From the IMG/VR virus record IMGVR_UViG_3300010885_027340, positions 1-45,970 of that record: DNA of 45,970 nt; one strand, written 5' to 3'. The position numbers and the translations under genes were made by a program. Under the pieces are notes generated by a model. The model did not search any database. It was not told the origin of the DNA and saw only the letters and a list, made by a program, of their open reading frames with translations. Of the stretch, positions 25,539-33,772 are shown one piece after another. How positions within the stretch are numbered: position 1 is the first letter of the stretch; the number at the start of each line of letters is the position of its first letter. The stretch is from a virus.

Positions 25539-26621
25539 ATGGCCCTTAATTGTAAGGAGCCATTTTACAATATAGAGATTGCCCACACAGGGGATGTACA
25601 TCTATGTTGTCAATCGTGGCATCCAAAAGTTATAGGAAATTTGCTCGATAGTAGCCTTGAAGAAATTTGGCTTGGTGCAGAAGCTCGAAAAGTACGAGAA
25701 TCTATAATTGATCAAACATATTCATATTGTAACTTAGAAATATGCCCTGCTTGGATCAGTAAAACTATATCGTCTGACGAATTAATAAACACCACCTACC
25801 CGGGCTGGGTAAACAGCACATCATCTACGCAATTTTCAACTACTCATTTTAAATTACCGGAATTAATTAAATTTAGTTTTGATGCCAGCTGTAATTTACA
25901 ATGTCCGTCATGTCGTACTGAAAAGAAACAATTTAATCCTGGAGATTTCGTATACAACAGATCAACGTTAATACTTAATCGCATTAAAGAAGCATATTTG
26001 CTACAGCCATCTGACGCTAAATTTAATTTTACTATTACAGGCAGTGGAGATGCTATAGGTAGTCATTTATACAGAAATTTCCTTATTAGCATTGACGGAT
26101 CTTTATATCCTAATATGGGCATTAACTTGTTAACTAACGGAGTAATGCTCACTGAAAAAGTGATTAATCAGCTAAGTAAAATTCATGCTAATATAAGAGA
26201 CATCACAATTAGTGTTGATGCATCAACAGCTGATACCTACAATATTGTAAGAAAAGGCGGCGACTTTGATCAATTAATAAAAAATATTGATTTTATAAAT
26301 CAATGTCCAACTCTATCACATACAAATTTAAAATACACGTTCGTTGTCCAGCAAGATAATTTTAGAGAGATGCAACCGTTCACAGAATGGTTGTTACAAT
26401 ATCCAAGATCACGTCTTCGATTTACTCGTATGATAAAATTTGGCGCCCAATCAACTGATCATTTTGAGCAACAAAATTTATGGAATCCTGCTCATAAAGA
26501 TCATACTGAGTTTTTTGAATACATAAATCAATCTTGGATAAATCATCCACGAGTGAATTGGTCAAATATCCAGCAAAAACCAACAATGCAAACTTTGCAG
26601 TTTCGGCGAAATATAAATTAA
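25539..26621 (+). CDS. Radical SAM enzyme with N-terminal SPASM-like region
   Basis: 360 aa. The radical SAM cluster motif CxxxCxxC is at C118-C122-C125 ('CNLQCPSC'), followed by 'FTITGSGDAIGSHLYRNFL' (the GGE-like position), 'NLLTNGVML' and 'DITISVDASTADTYNIVRKGGDFDQLIKNI', standard strands of the TIM barrel. Before the barrel, residues 1-70 contain 'GDVHLCCQSWHPKVIGNLLDSSLEEIW' and 'C64...C69', a SPASM/Twitch-like Cys set that normally follows the barrel. The enzyme should cleave SAM to modify a peptide, protein or other substrate. It starts 3 nt after the previous gene behind AAAGGT, at the end of the packaging block. The substrate is unknown. Confidence 0.87.
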   Translation: MALNCKEPFYNIEIAHTGDVHLCCQSWHPKVIGNLLDSSLEEIWLGAEARKVRESIIDQTYSYCNLEICPAWISKTISSDELINTTYPGWVNSTSSTQFSTTHFKLPELIKFSFDASCNLQCPSCRTEKKQFNPGDFVYNRSTLILNRIKEAYLLQPSDAKFNFTITGSGDAIGSHLYRNFLISIDGSLYPNMGINLLTNGVMLTEKVINQLSKIHANIRDITISVDASTADTYNIVRKGGDFDQLIKNIDFINQCPTLSHTNLKYTFVVQQDNFREMQPFTEWLLQYPRSRLRFTRMIKFGAQSTDHFEQQNLWNPAHKDHTEFFEYINQSWINHPRVNWSNIQQKPTMQTLQFRRNIN

Positions 26622-26638
26622 ATTTTTCAGGATATCTC

Positions 26639-26667
26639 TTGCAATGATAAATAAAAGTGTGTACAAT
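26639..26667 (+). promoter_or_regulatory. Sigma70-type promoter for gp32, overlapping a late box
   Basis: TTGCAA (26639-26644) and TACAAT (26662-26667) with a 17-nt spacer; TAAATA (26648-26653) lies inside the spacer. The leader to the ATG at 26757 would be about 83 nt, much longer than elsewhere in this window. Confidence 0.62.
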
Positions 26668-26691
26668 AACATGTATGCACTTTTTTGTTTT
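26653..26691 (+). terminator. Terminator hairpin overlapping the gp32 promoter
   Basis: Twelve-base-pair stem AAAAGTGTGTAC / GTATGCACTTTT (two G-U pairs) with an 8-base loop, then TTTTTTGTTTT. It would end the gp17-radical SAM transcript. The -10 box of the gp32 promoter is inside the stem and loop. Confidence 0.75.
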
Positions 26692-26756
26692 ACAATAATG
26701 TGAAACAGAATACAGGCAAACTTAAATTAAACATAGGCTATTACAGGAGAAAAACT

Positions 26757-27737
26757 ATGGCATCTTTAGCAGAAATCAGAGCAAAGCTCAAAGAACAGGA
26801 ATCACGTGGTTCCGACAACAACCAACGTTCCGGTGGTGATAATTCAATTTATCCATTCTGGAATCTCAAAGAAGGACAAGAAGCAGTTGTCCGATTTTTA
26901 CCCGACGGTGACACAGATAATACATTTTTCTGGATCGAACGTCAAATCATTAAACTACCATTTGCCGGCGTTAAAGGCAGCACAGACTCTAAACAAGTAC
27001 AAGTTCAAGTCCCCTGCATGGAAATGTACGGCGGCACTTGCCCAATCCTTGCAGAGGTTCGTGCATGGTTTAAAGATCCTGCACTTGAAGACATGGGTCG
27101 TAAGTACTGGAAGAAACGCAGTTACATTTTCCAAGGTTTCGTTGTTGAAGACGGCCTTAAAGAAGATAACAAAGCGGCAAATCCAGTTCGTAGATTTATT
27201 ATTGGTCCTCAGGTGTTCCAATTGATCCGCGGTGCATTGCTTGATCCTGAAATGGACAATTTGCCTACTGATTTAGTAGCAGGTGTTGATTTTAAATTGA
27301 TCAAAACAAGCAAAGGTGGTTATGCAGATTATTCTACTTCTAAATGGAGTCGTCGTGAACGACCAATTAGCAATGATGAACAAGATGCACTTAAAGAGCA
27401 TGGACTTTATAACCTAAAAGACTTCTTGCCTAAGAAGCCTGGTGATGTAGAACTTAAAGTTATTAAAGAGATGTTTGAAGCATCAGTCGACGGCGAACCA
27501 TACGATATGGAACGTTGGGGACAATACTTTAAGCCAGCAGGTATGAGTCAGCAAACAGGCGATCCTGTTGCTAAAAGTAATAAACCTGTTGTAAGCGATG
27601 AAGAATTCGACGAACCAGCAATGGCTGCGCCAGCGGCGCCGGCAGCTGAATCAAAACAAGAAGATGCTAAAGCTGGCACTACCTCAGGTAGCCGAGCCGA
27701 AGACATTCTTGCTATGATTCGTAATCGTAACAAATAA
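26757..27737 (+). CDS. 32: Single-stranded DNA-binding protein, gp32-like
   Basis: 326 aa from the ATG at 26757, which has AGGAGA 6 nt upstream; an in-frame TTG at 26685 lies in the terminator region and was rejected. 'NSIYPFWNLKEGQEAVVRFLPDG' and 'FFWIERQIIKLPF' are the gp32 OB-fold start. 'PCMEMYGGTCPI' marks the zinc-region position, though only two Cys are seen. 'YIFQGFVVED...RRFIIGPQVFQLI' and 'KTSKGGYADYSTSKWSR' complete the core. The C-terminus is acidic and Ala-rich, the usual protein-interaction tail. It coats ssDNA in replication and recombination. uvsX follows. Confidence 0.93.
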   Translation: MASLAEIRAKLKEQESRGSDNNQRSGGDNSIYPFWNLKEGQEAVVRFLPDGDTDNTFFWIERQIIKLPFAGVKGSTDSKQVQVQVPCMEMYGGTCPILAEVRAWFKDPALEDMGRKYWKKRSYIFQGFVVEDGLKEDNKAANPVRRFIIGPQVFQLIRGALLDPEMDNLPTDLVAGVDFKLIKTSKGGYADYSTSKWSRRERPISNDEQDALKEHGLYNLKDFLPKKPGDVELKVIKEMFEASVDGEPYDMERWGQYFKPAGMSQQTGDPVAKSNKPVVSDEEFDEPAMAAPAAPAAESKQEDAKAGTTSGSRAEDILAMIRNRNK

Positions 27738-27749
27738 AAAGCTAAAAAC

Positions 27750-27775
27750 GACGAGGGCCTTGCGCCCTCCTCGTC
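27750..27775 (+). other. GC-rich hairpin between gp32 and uvsX
   Basis: Outer stem GACGAGG / CCTCGTC encloses GCCTTGCGCCCT; an alternative pairing GAGGGC / GCCCTC is possible. No T run follows, so it may be an mRNA-stabilising or attenuating structure rather than a terminator. Confidence 0.6.
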
Positions 27776-27794
27776 ATCATTCAGGAACATAACT

Positions 27795-28865
27795 ATGGCA
27801 ACAAAAGCATTCGACTTATCTAAATTTCGCAAAACTCTTACAAAGAGTATTGACGGCCTGGGTGTAGGTTTTAACGACCCTACAGACTGGGTTAGCACAG
27901 GAAATTACACACTAAATTATTTGATTAGTGGTGATTTTCACAAAGGAGTACCACTCGGCAAAGTTACTGTATTTGCCGGTGAATCAGGCGCTGGCAAATC
28001 GTATATTTGCTCCGGCAACTTAATTCGCAACGCACAAGAACAAGGGATTTATGTAATCCTTGTTGACAGTGAGAACGCACTTGACGAAAAATGGCTCAAG
28101 GCATTAGGCGTTAACACATCCGACGATAAGTTGTTAAAACTTAACATGGCTATGATTGACGATGTGGCTCGAACCATTAGCGAGTTCATGAAAGAATATA
28201 AAACAATGGATGAAACAACTCGTCCTAAGGTATTATTTGTAATTGATTCACTTGGTATGTTGTTAACACCAACAGACGTTAACCAGTTTGAAGCAGGCGA
28301 AATGAAAGGTGATATGGGCCGTAAACCCAAAGCACTTACATCATTAGTTCGTAACTCTGTTAACATGTTCGGTAGCTATAATGTTGGATTGGTCTGTACT
28401 AATCACACATACGCAAGCCAGGACATGTTTGATCCAGATGACAAGATTTCAGGTGGACAAGGTTTCATTTATGCAAGTAGTATTGTTATTGCCATGCGTA
28501 AATTAAAATTAAAAACAGATGCCGATGGTAATAAAACTTCTGCAATTCACGGTATTCGAGCAGCCTGTAAGGTTATGAAAACTCGTTATGCAAAACCGTT
28601 TGAGTCAGTTCAAGTTGAGATTCCTTATGAAACAGGTATGAGTCCGTATAGCGGCCTTGTTGACTTGTTTGAAGAAAAAGGTTTCCTTGTAAAAGATGGT
28701 AACAGACTTAAATACGTGGGATCCGATGGCACTGAACTTAAGATGTACCGTAAAGAATGGGAACGCAACGAGAACAGTGTGTTGGATAAAGTTATGGTAG
28801 ACTTTGCTGCCAACCCTGTAGTAAAATCTACTGTTGATACAGAAACTGGAGAAATCTTATCATGA
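27795..28865 (+). CDS. uvsX: RecA-like recombinase UvsX
   Basis: 356 aa. Walker A 'GESGAGKS' at residues 62-69; 'VILVDSENALDEKWL' contains the RecA-type Glu region; 'PKVLFVIDSLGML' is Walker B; 'GLVCTNHTYASQDMFDPDDKISGGQGFIYASSIVIAM' is the L2-type region. It forms filaments on ssDNA and catalyses strand exchange with gp32, UvsY and UvsW, all encoded around it. AGGAAC lies before the ATG. The stop overlaps the next start by 4 nt. Confidence 0.95.
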   Translation: MATKAFDLSKFRKTLTKSIDGLGVGFNDPTDWVSTGNYTLNYLISGDFHKGVPLGKVTVFAGESGAGKSYICSGNLIRNAQEQGIYVILVDSENALDEKWLKALGVNTSDDKLLKLNMAMIDDVARTISEFMKEYKTMDETTRPKVLFVIDSLGMLLTPTDVNQFEAGEMKGDMGRKPKALTSLVRNSVNMFGSYNVGLVCTNHTYASQDMFDPDDKISGGQGFIYASSIVIAMRKLKLKTDADGNKTSAIHGIRAACKVMKTRYAKPFESVQVEIPYETGMSPYSGLVDLFEEKGFLVKDGNRLKYVGSDGTELKMYRKEWERNENSVLDKVMVDFAANPVVKSTVDTETGEILS

Positions 28866-29110
28866 ATGAAAATCAAATTGCTGACATCTGGATGTTATTT
28901 AAAGAATACGTTGATAAAAAAACTTATGAAGCCTTGGCAGAACGTTATGTTGACTTACTTGCCGACCACGGTATTAGTGACAAAATAATTCAATCAGCTA
29001 TCGGCTTTGATGAAACATTAGACAATGCAGTTGAATATTATCTCGACCAAGACAGTGAAGAAAGTCTGGATGAAGAAGATAATTGGGATTTTGATGAAGA
29101 TGAGGATTAA
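28862..29110 (+). CDS. Small acidic conserved protein, unknown
   Basis: 82 aa. A helical N-terminal part ('QIADIWMLFKEYVDKKTYEALAERYVDLLADHGISDKIIQSAIGFDETLDNAVEYYL') is followed by an extreme acidic tail ('DQDSEESLDEEDNWDFDEDED'). It sits between uvsX and uvsY, with ATGA overlap to uvsX and direct abutment to uvsY. Similar small acidic genes occur at this place in T4-like cyanophages. The acid tail could mimic DNA or bind recombination proteins; that is inference only. Confidence 0.75.
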   Translation: MNENQIADIWMLFKEYVDKKTYEALAERYVDLLADHGISDKIIQSAIGFDETLDNAVEYYLDQDSEESLDEEDNWDFDEDED

Positions 29111-29566
29111 ATGAGTTGGTACTCAAAAGTCTCTAAGGATATTTCGAATATTCCGGATGCCGTGGCATACTATGAAGCCGAATTGTTGGCTGCAAAGACA
29201 GATGCTCGCATAGCGGGAAATATAGAAAAGGCCGCAGCCAATATGCCTGGTATTGTGGAACAAAGATTTTCTCAACTACAAGAAATTGAGGCAATTTTGG
29301 AATATTTAAATATTGAACTTCGAAGATTAAAAAGTTCAATGTTTAGAAAATACCTTGAGACGTATCAACGAGCACTCTCTTCGAGAGATTGTGAAAAGTT
29401 TGTCGAGGGCGAGGCAGATGTAGTTGACTATGAAAAAATTATCAACGAATTTGCCCTACTTCGTAATAAATGGTTAGGTATTATTAAATCGCTGGATATA
29501 AAACAGTGGCAATTGAGTAATATTATTAAACTACGTGTTGCAGGCATGGAAGATGCAAGCCTATGA
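29111..29566 (+). CDS. uvsY: Recombination mediator, UvsY-like
   Basis: 151 aa, all-helical. The C-terminal block 'YEKIINEFALLRNKWLGIIKSLDIKQWQLSNIIKLRVAGMED' corresponds to UvsY 'YWGILLDFCSGALDAIKSRGFAIKHIQDMRAFEAG' and is close to what I know of cyanophage UvsY. The N-terminal helices ('AELLAAKTDARIAGNIEKAAANMPGIVEQRFSQLQEIEAILEYLNIELRRLKSSMFRKYL') fit the oligomerising region. UvsY loads UvsX onto gp32-coated ssDNA. Position between uvsX and uvsW supports the call. ATGA overlap with the next gene. Confidence 0.8.
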   Translation: MSWYSKVSKDISNIPDAVAYYEAELLAAKTDARIAGNIEKAAANMPGIVEQRFSQLQEIEAILEYLNIELRRLKSSMFRKYLETYQRALSSRDCEKFVEGEADVVDYEKIINEFALLRNKWLGIIKSLDIKQWQLSNIIKLRVAGMEDASL

Positions 29567-30744
29567 CGCTTGATCAAGTTTTAAAAATACTGATACAACA
29601 AATAAAAACTGTTGACTACAAAATTCCAGCAAAGGATAGGCGAATTCTTATTAGCTTAGCCAGTCAACTTGACCAAGGCCATTTTTTAACCGAAAATCAG
29701 GCAAATTTATTGGTTAAAATTTTAAAAGAAAATGAAAAGACAATCGTAGTTGAAGGTGTTGACCTAAATGAAGACCTAAAGTTAGTTGAGTGGTCTCAAC
29801 CATTTCGAGTCATTGAGCATATTCGTAAAATTTACTTAAACTCAGCCCACCCGGACCTCATTTTTGTGGAATTTACCCATGACAAGAGGTTAAAAAATAA
29901 ACTGTTGTCTCTCAACGGAAAATTGTCAGGCAGTGTTACTTCGATGTCACCGAAGGTGAATGCCGTATTGTTTTGTGAAAAGAACATTCGGTTAGTGGTA
30001 AAGGAATTTGCTAATGACAATTTTGTAATTGATGAAAAAATAGTGAATTTTGACCAAGAAATTCGAAAAATACTGAAAACTAACAATAACCCATTTAACA
30101 TATTTCAATTAGAAAACACCGTAGTTAAAAAACTTATTGAAGAAGAGGTGGGTCCAATTACGTATGATAACCTATTGTTATTACACGATCGAAAATTGCG
30201 CTATCAGTATGAAATTTCTGAAAAAATCACCGAAAAATCGCTAACTGCTGATATTGCCCAACGTCAGTCAACCAGAATTTTCATTGACAGCAAAACAGTT
30301 TCATTAGCGGCATTACTTAAAAGTATTAAGGAACTTCATCGGTTCCCATTACTAATTATATTTGATGGTCATAATTCAAAAACTGACAAAAAAACACTAA
30401 ATTTGCTGGAAGAGGCAATAACAGCCAATGACCTGGATAACCAAGTTGGCATTTATTTTAGATTTACCCAATCATTAGATCTTTCAAACTTTAATGCCAC
30501 TGTAGGTGAATTAAAGTATAATAAGAACTTAGACGCTACGACCATTATAGCAGGTATAGCTAACAACAAAATACCAAAATTTTTGGTAAATTTAAACTGG
30601 AAGCCTAACAGCATAATTTCATTCACTGCAAATTTTAAAAACAATAAAAGTTATGTATATTTTTCAGATGTTGACTTATCAATTTATTATGCCGATCGGC
30701 AACCACTCAGTGGAGGCATAGATGCAGTGCAAATTAGTCATTAA
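29563..30744 (+). CDS. Unknown protein in the recombination operon
   Basis: 393 aa; no family recognised. The N-terminal ~60 residues ('YKIPAKDRRILISLASQLDQGHFLTENQANLLVKILKEN') resemble a small helical motif that precedes helicase or primase domains in some phage proteins ('LT..Q..L..KIL'). The rest alternates predicted strands and helices: 'FRVIEHIRKIYLNSAHPDLIFVEFTHDKRLKNKLLSLNG', 'KVNAVLFCEKNIRLVVKEF', 'FPLLIIFDGHNSKTD', 'IYFRFTQSLDLSNFNATVGELKYN'. I see no Walker motif. It is coupled to uvsY (ATGA) and overlaps uvsW by 23 nt, so a role with them is likely. Confidence 0.78.
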   Translation: MTLDQVLKILIQQIKTVDYKIPAKDRRILISLASQLDQGHFLTENQANLLVKILKENEKTIVVEGVDLNEDLKLVEWSQPFRVIEHIRKIYLNSAHPDLIFVEFTHDKRLKNKLLSLNGKLSGSVTSMSPKVNAVLFCEKNIRLVVKEFANDNFVIDEKIVNFDQEIRKILKTNNNPFNIFQLENTVVKKLIEEEVGPITYDNLLLLHDRKLRYQYEISEKITEKSLTADIAQRQSTRIFIDSKTVSLAALLKSIKELHRFPLLIIFDGHNSKTDKKTLNLLEEAITANDLDNQVGIYFRFTQSLDLSNFNATVGELKYNKNLDATTIIAGIANNKIPKFLVNLNWKPNSIISFTANFKNNKSYVYFSDVDLSIYYADRQPLSGGIDAVQISH

Positions 30745-32188
30745 AGATGAGGTGAATATCAAGGTAGACGGATTGCCTGTTGAGATACGCAGGAAGTTAG
30801 TAAACGCCTTTAAGTTTGAAATACCTTATGCAAAATATCACCCGGCATATAAACTTGGCAGGTGGGATGGTCAGACTACATTGTTTGGCATGGGCGGTAA
30901 TGGCTATATTAATCAACTACCTAAAATCTTAGAAATCTTAGAAAACTCCGGCGTACATGTTGATAGTATCGAAGACCTTAGACATCCTACTAATTTGTCT
31001 TTTACTAAGGTTACTGAGTCATACTGGGCTGACCAGGGCAAGACATGGCCCGTGGGACATCCTAACGCTGGCACACCTATCATGCTTCGTGACTACCAAG
31101 TGGATACAATTAATAACTTTCTCGAAAATCCACAAAGTTTACAAGAAGTTGCCACTGGCGCAGGTAAAACTATTACCACAGCAACATTAGCACAACTGTG
31201 CGAACCGTTCGGTAGAACTATTGTTATTGTTCCTAACAAATCGTTAGTTGAACAAACAGAGGAAGACTTTGTTAACGTAGACCTTGACGTGGGTGTATAC
31301 TATGGTGATCGTAAAGATCTAAATAAAACGCATACTATATGCACTTGGCAAAGCCTTAACATCCTTGATAAAAAATCTAAAAATCTTGAGCATGATATTT
31401 TAACTCTTGCAGAATTTCTTGAAGGAATTAAAACTGTTATTGTTGACGAGGTACATATGGCCAAAGCCGAAGTACTGAAAAATCTACTTACACAGAACTT
31501 AGCTAATGCACCTATCAGATGGGGATTAACCGGCACAATTCCTAAAGAAGCATTTGAGTTTGAACAAATATTTGCCAGCATTGGTCCAGTAGTAGGCGGA
31601 ATCAAAGCACACGAACTTCAAGAAAAGGGAGTGTTAAGTAATTGCCATGTTAACATTACACAGCTTGTTGATGTACTTGAATTCAAAGCCTACGCCGACG
31701 AATTAAAATACTTAGTAACTGACGAGGATCGTATGATCTTCATTAGTAAGATGATAAAAGGAATTTCTGATAGCGGGAATACTCTTGTTCTTGTTAATAG
31801 AATTGATTCGGGAAAATTCATTGTTAATGAACTCGAAGATGCCGTATTTGTATCCGGCGCAGTAAAAACTAAAGACAGAAAAGAAGAATATGACGAAATT
31901 AGAACAAGCACTAACAAGGTTATTGTGGCGACTTACGGTGTGGCCGCTGTTGGTATTAATATCCCAAGGATTTTTAATCTGGTTCTTCTTGAACCCGGAA
32001 AGAGCTTTGTCCGTGTTATACAATCAATTGGGCGAGGCATTAGAAAAGCAGAAGACAAGGACTTCGTACAAATCTGGGACTTAACCAGCACTTGCAAGTA
32101 TGCAAAACGGCATCTTACACAACGTAAAAAGTTTTACAAAGAAGCAAAATATCCATTTACTATAGATAAAGTTGATTGGAACAGTTGA
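30722..32188 (+). CDS. uvsW: Recombination/branch-migration helicase UvsW
   Basis: 488 aa. N-terminal DNA-binding part 'KFEIPYAKYHPAYKLGRWDGQTTLF' is characteristic. SF2 motifs follow: Q-like 'LRDYQVDTINNFL', I 'ATGAGKTI', II 'VDEVHMAKAE' (DEVH), III 'GLTGTI', VI 'QSIGRGIRKAEDK'. It unwinds and branch-migrates DNA and resolves R-loops in late infection. The end of the gene contains the -35 element of the next promoter (from 32185). Confidence 0.95.
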   Translation: MQCKLVIKDEVNIKVDGLPVEIRRKLVNAFKFEIPYAKYHPAYKLGRWDGQTTLFGMGGNGYINQLPKILEILENSGVHVDSIEDLRHPTNLSFTKVTESYWADQGKTWPVGHPNAGTPIMLRDYQVDTINNFLENPQSLQEVATGAGKTITTATLAQLCEPFGRTIVIVPNKSLVEQTEEDFVNVDLDVGVYYGDRKDLNKTHTICTWQSLNILDKKSKNLEHDILTLAEFLEGIKTVIVDEVHMAKAEVLKNLLTQNLANAPIRWGLTGTIPKEAFEFEQIFASIGPVVGGIKAHELQEKGVLSNCHVNITQLVDVLEFKAYADELKYLVTDEDRMIFISKMIKGISDSGNTLVLVNRIDSGKFIVNELEDAVFVSGAVKTKDRKEEYDEIRTSTNKVIVATYGVAAVGINIPRIFNLVLLEPGKSFVRVIQSIGRGIRKAEDKDFVQIWDLTSTCKYAKRHLTQRKKFYKEAKYPFTIDKVDWNS

Positions 32189-32213
32189 CTTTCTAACAAG
32201 AAAGTTGTATAAT
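32185..32213 (+). promoter_or_regulatory. Strong sigma70-type promoter, leaderless geometry
   Basis: TTGACT (32185-32190) and a perfect TATAAT (32208-32213) with a 17-nt spacer. The -10 ends 7 nt before the ATG at 32220, so the expected start is the A of ATG. No ribosome-binding site is present. Confidence 0.75.
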
Positions 32214-32219
32214 AACAAC

Positions 32220-32726
32220 ATGCAAATACTTACCTTAGATAATACAGCATTTGACCTAAACAACTTGCCCGAAGAAGTTGATGATGGTATGAGGTTCGCT
32301 GTCCTCGACAATAGTGATTCAAAAGATCCTGATTTCTTTTTTATGCCGTTAATCTTTCTTGAAAGTTTTAACAGTCCAGCAATGGTATTAAAGATAGGTG
32401 ACCACGAAGTTACAATGCCCTTAGATTGGAGCATTGCAGTAGGTGATCCGCAAAGCAGTTGCGATATAGAAATACTTCCACTGACTTCACTAAACGATAG
32501 AGGATTTGAAGCATTATGTTTTAACCCGCTAAGTAGTTTTAGAGTAGAATTTAAATCTATTGAAATTATAAATTTTTATAATGACGTTAAATGGTATTTT
32601 CCTAAAATGAAAAACGGCCAATTATTAGCAGTGCCGCTTGGTCAGGAACCTAAGCCTCTATGTACATACTTTGTTAAAGAAATTAGCAGACAAAGTGAAT
32701 TAATTGATCTATCAAAAATACTGTAA
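32220..32726 (+). CDS. Conserved T4-like phage protein, unknown
   Basis: 168 aa from the ATG at 32220. An upstream in-frame start at 32172 would put coding sequence through the promoter, so it was rejected. The core 'FFFMPLIFLESFNSPAMVLKIGDHEVTMPLDWSIAVGDP', 'EILPLTSLNDRGFEALCFNPLSSFRVEF' and 'DVKWYFPKMKNGQLLAVPLG' is a pattern I associate with a conserved protein of marine myoviruses with no assigned function. It is beta-rich and has no enzyme motif. It begins a long operon (32220-35230) under the strong sigma70-type promoter, which suggests early expression and perhaps a regulatory role. Confidence 0.85.
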   Translation: MQILTLDNTAFDLNNLPEEVDDGMRFAVLDNSDSKDPDFFFMPLIFLESFNSPAMVLKIGDHEVTMPLDWSIAVGDPQSSCDIEILPLTSLNDRGFEALCFNPLSSFRVEFKSIEIINFYNDVKWYFPKMKNGQLLAVPLGQEPKPLCTYFVKEISRQSELIDLSKIL

Positions 32727-33001
32727 TGGGAACTCTTAAACCTGGAGCAACATATATTTACGAGCGTAATGGCGACGAAGTATATGCTCGAGAGTTTGGA
32801 CAACATGATCGCAAACTAATCGGTTACAATCACAAAACCCCAGATCCAAGAACTAATGATGGCCGGCCGCTACACGAACATATATTAGAGGACAAGATGT
32901 GGGGTGAGATTCGACGACAAGCACTTACCAATCCTGCTTTACAAAAGGCACTGGATCGTGCTATAATGATATACAGACTGTCAAAGGACAAGCCGCTATG
33001 A
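32726..33001 (+). CDS. Small conserved phage protein, unknown
   Basis: 91 aa. 'TLKPGATYIYERNGDEVYAREFGQHDRKLIGY' suggests a short beta domain; 'LHEHILEDKMWGEIRRQALTNPALQKALDRAIMIYRL' is helical. The start overlaps the previous stop by one base and the end overlaps the next start by 4 nt, so it is translationally coupled. Short genes of this form recur in T4-like phages; no function is known to me. Confidence 0.8.
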   Translation: MGTLKPGATYIYERNGDEVYAREFGQHDRKLIGYNHKTPDPRTNDGRPLHEHILEDKMWGEIRRQALTNPALQKALDRAIMIYRLSKDKPL

Positions 33002-33306
33002 GTAAAGAAGAAGATAAATTTAAACATTCAAAACGCCTGCTTAAAGACGACAATGCTATCAAGAAGCAAGTTAAAATTGCTAAAGAACATAAAATTAGTG
33101 AATACAATCCAAGAGAAATACAACCTCATAGGTATCACAAACGTCACGCAATGGATTGCGGTAATCCTGAATGTTTCATGTGCGGTAATCCCCGTAAAAC
33201 ACATAAAGATAAATTAACAACACAGGAAAAAAGATTGTTTCAGGATGTAGAAAAAACTACAGATAAACACAGTAATGGGTTGACGGTAAAGGACAATGAT
33301 GAGTGA
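32998..33306 (+). CDS. Conserved phage protein with CxxxxCxxC zinc-knuckle-like motif
   Basis: 102 aa, Lys/His-rich. The N-terminal half is a charged helix ('KFKHSKRLLKDDNAIKKQVKIAKEH'). The centre 'HRYHKRHAMDCGNPECFMCGNPRKTHKDKLTTQEKRLFQD' holds the motif C-x4-C-x2-C with nearby His, a block conserved in many T4-like phages and consistent with one bound zinc. Possible nucleic-acid binding is inferred from charge. It overlaps both neighbours (4 nt and 11 nt). Confidence 0.8.
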   Translation: MSKEEDKFKHSKRLLKDDNAIKKQVKIAKEHKISEYNPREIQPHRYHKRHAMDCGNPECFMCGNPRKTHKDKLTTQEKRLFQDVEKTTDKHSNGLTVKDNDE

Positions 33307-33772
33307 AAAGATTGAACTAAAAGAAAAACTTGCAGCCGTTGACTTGGGTGCAAAGTCTATGTGGGATGAGATGGATGATGAGCAACGTAAAAGTCTTAAG
33401 CAAGAATATTTTATTCTCAATAGATATGTTAGTAATGTTAAAGGCCAAACACGTGAAACTCAAGAACATTTTGTCTTAACTGTAAATGAGTTCTTTAATA
33501 AGTACTGGAACGATCTTAGTAAGCATCCTAAACTGATGTGGCAACTATTGTGTATGAGCAGCCATGAAACTAAAAAGATTTACTTTCATGAATGGATTGG
33601 TTTTAAGAAGAAAAAAGGCGACTCGAAGCGAATTAAATTTCTTGAACAAGTTTATCCGCAACGTAAATCAGATGAAATTGATTTACTGGCCACAATGATG
33701 ACATTGGCAGAATTAAAAACTCTTGCCGAAGATCACGGATATAGTAAACAAGAAATTTCTAAAATGTTCTAA
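33296..33772 (+). CDS. Helical protein, possible clamp-loader small subunit (gp62-like)
   Basis: 158 aa, helical. 'EYFILNRYVSNVKGQTRETQEHFVLTVNEFFNKYWNDLSKHPKLMWQLLCMSS' has the order seen in gp62 of T4-like cyanophages (a short 'F..NR.LS' segment, then 'NE.N.Y..L..KLQ..FL'). The C-terminal 'DLLATMMTLAELKTLAEDHGYSKQEISKMF' also fits that style. This is weak evidence, and gp44 and gp45 are not in this window. If correct, it would bridge gp44 ATPases in loading the sliding clamp. The start may be 33296 or the next ATG at 33299; AAGGA precedes both. Confidence 0.7.
   Translation: MMSEKIELKEKLAAVDLGAKSMWDEMDDEQRKSLKQEYFILNRYVSNVKGQTRETQEHFVLTVNEFFNKYWNDLSKHPKLMWQLLCMSSHETKKIYFHEWIGFKKKKGDSKRIKFLEQVYPQRKSDEIDLLATMMTLAELKTLAEDHGYSKQEISKMF

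Noticed and set aside
26685-26756. N-terminal extension of gp32 from a TTG
   Set aside because: It would start in the terminator T run; the ATG at 26757 has AGGAGA and begins the known gp32 pattern.
28862-29566. Toxin-antitoxin pair (small acidic gene followed by helical gene)
   Set aside because: The second gene fits UvsY and the location between uvsX and uvsW explains both.
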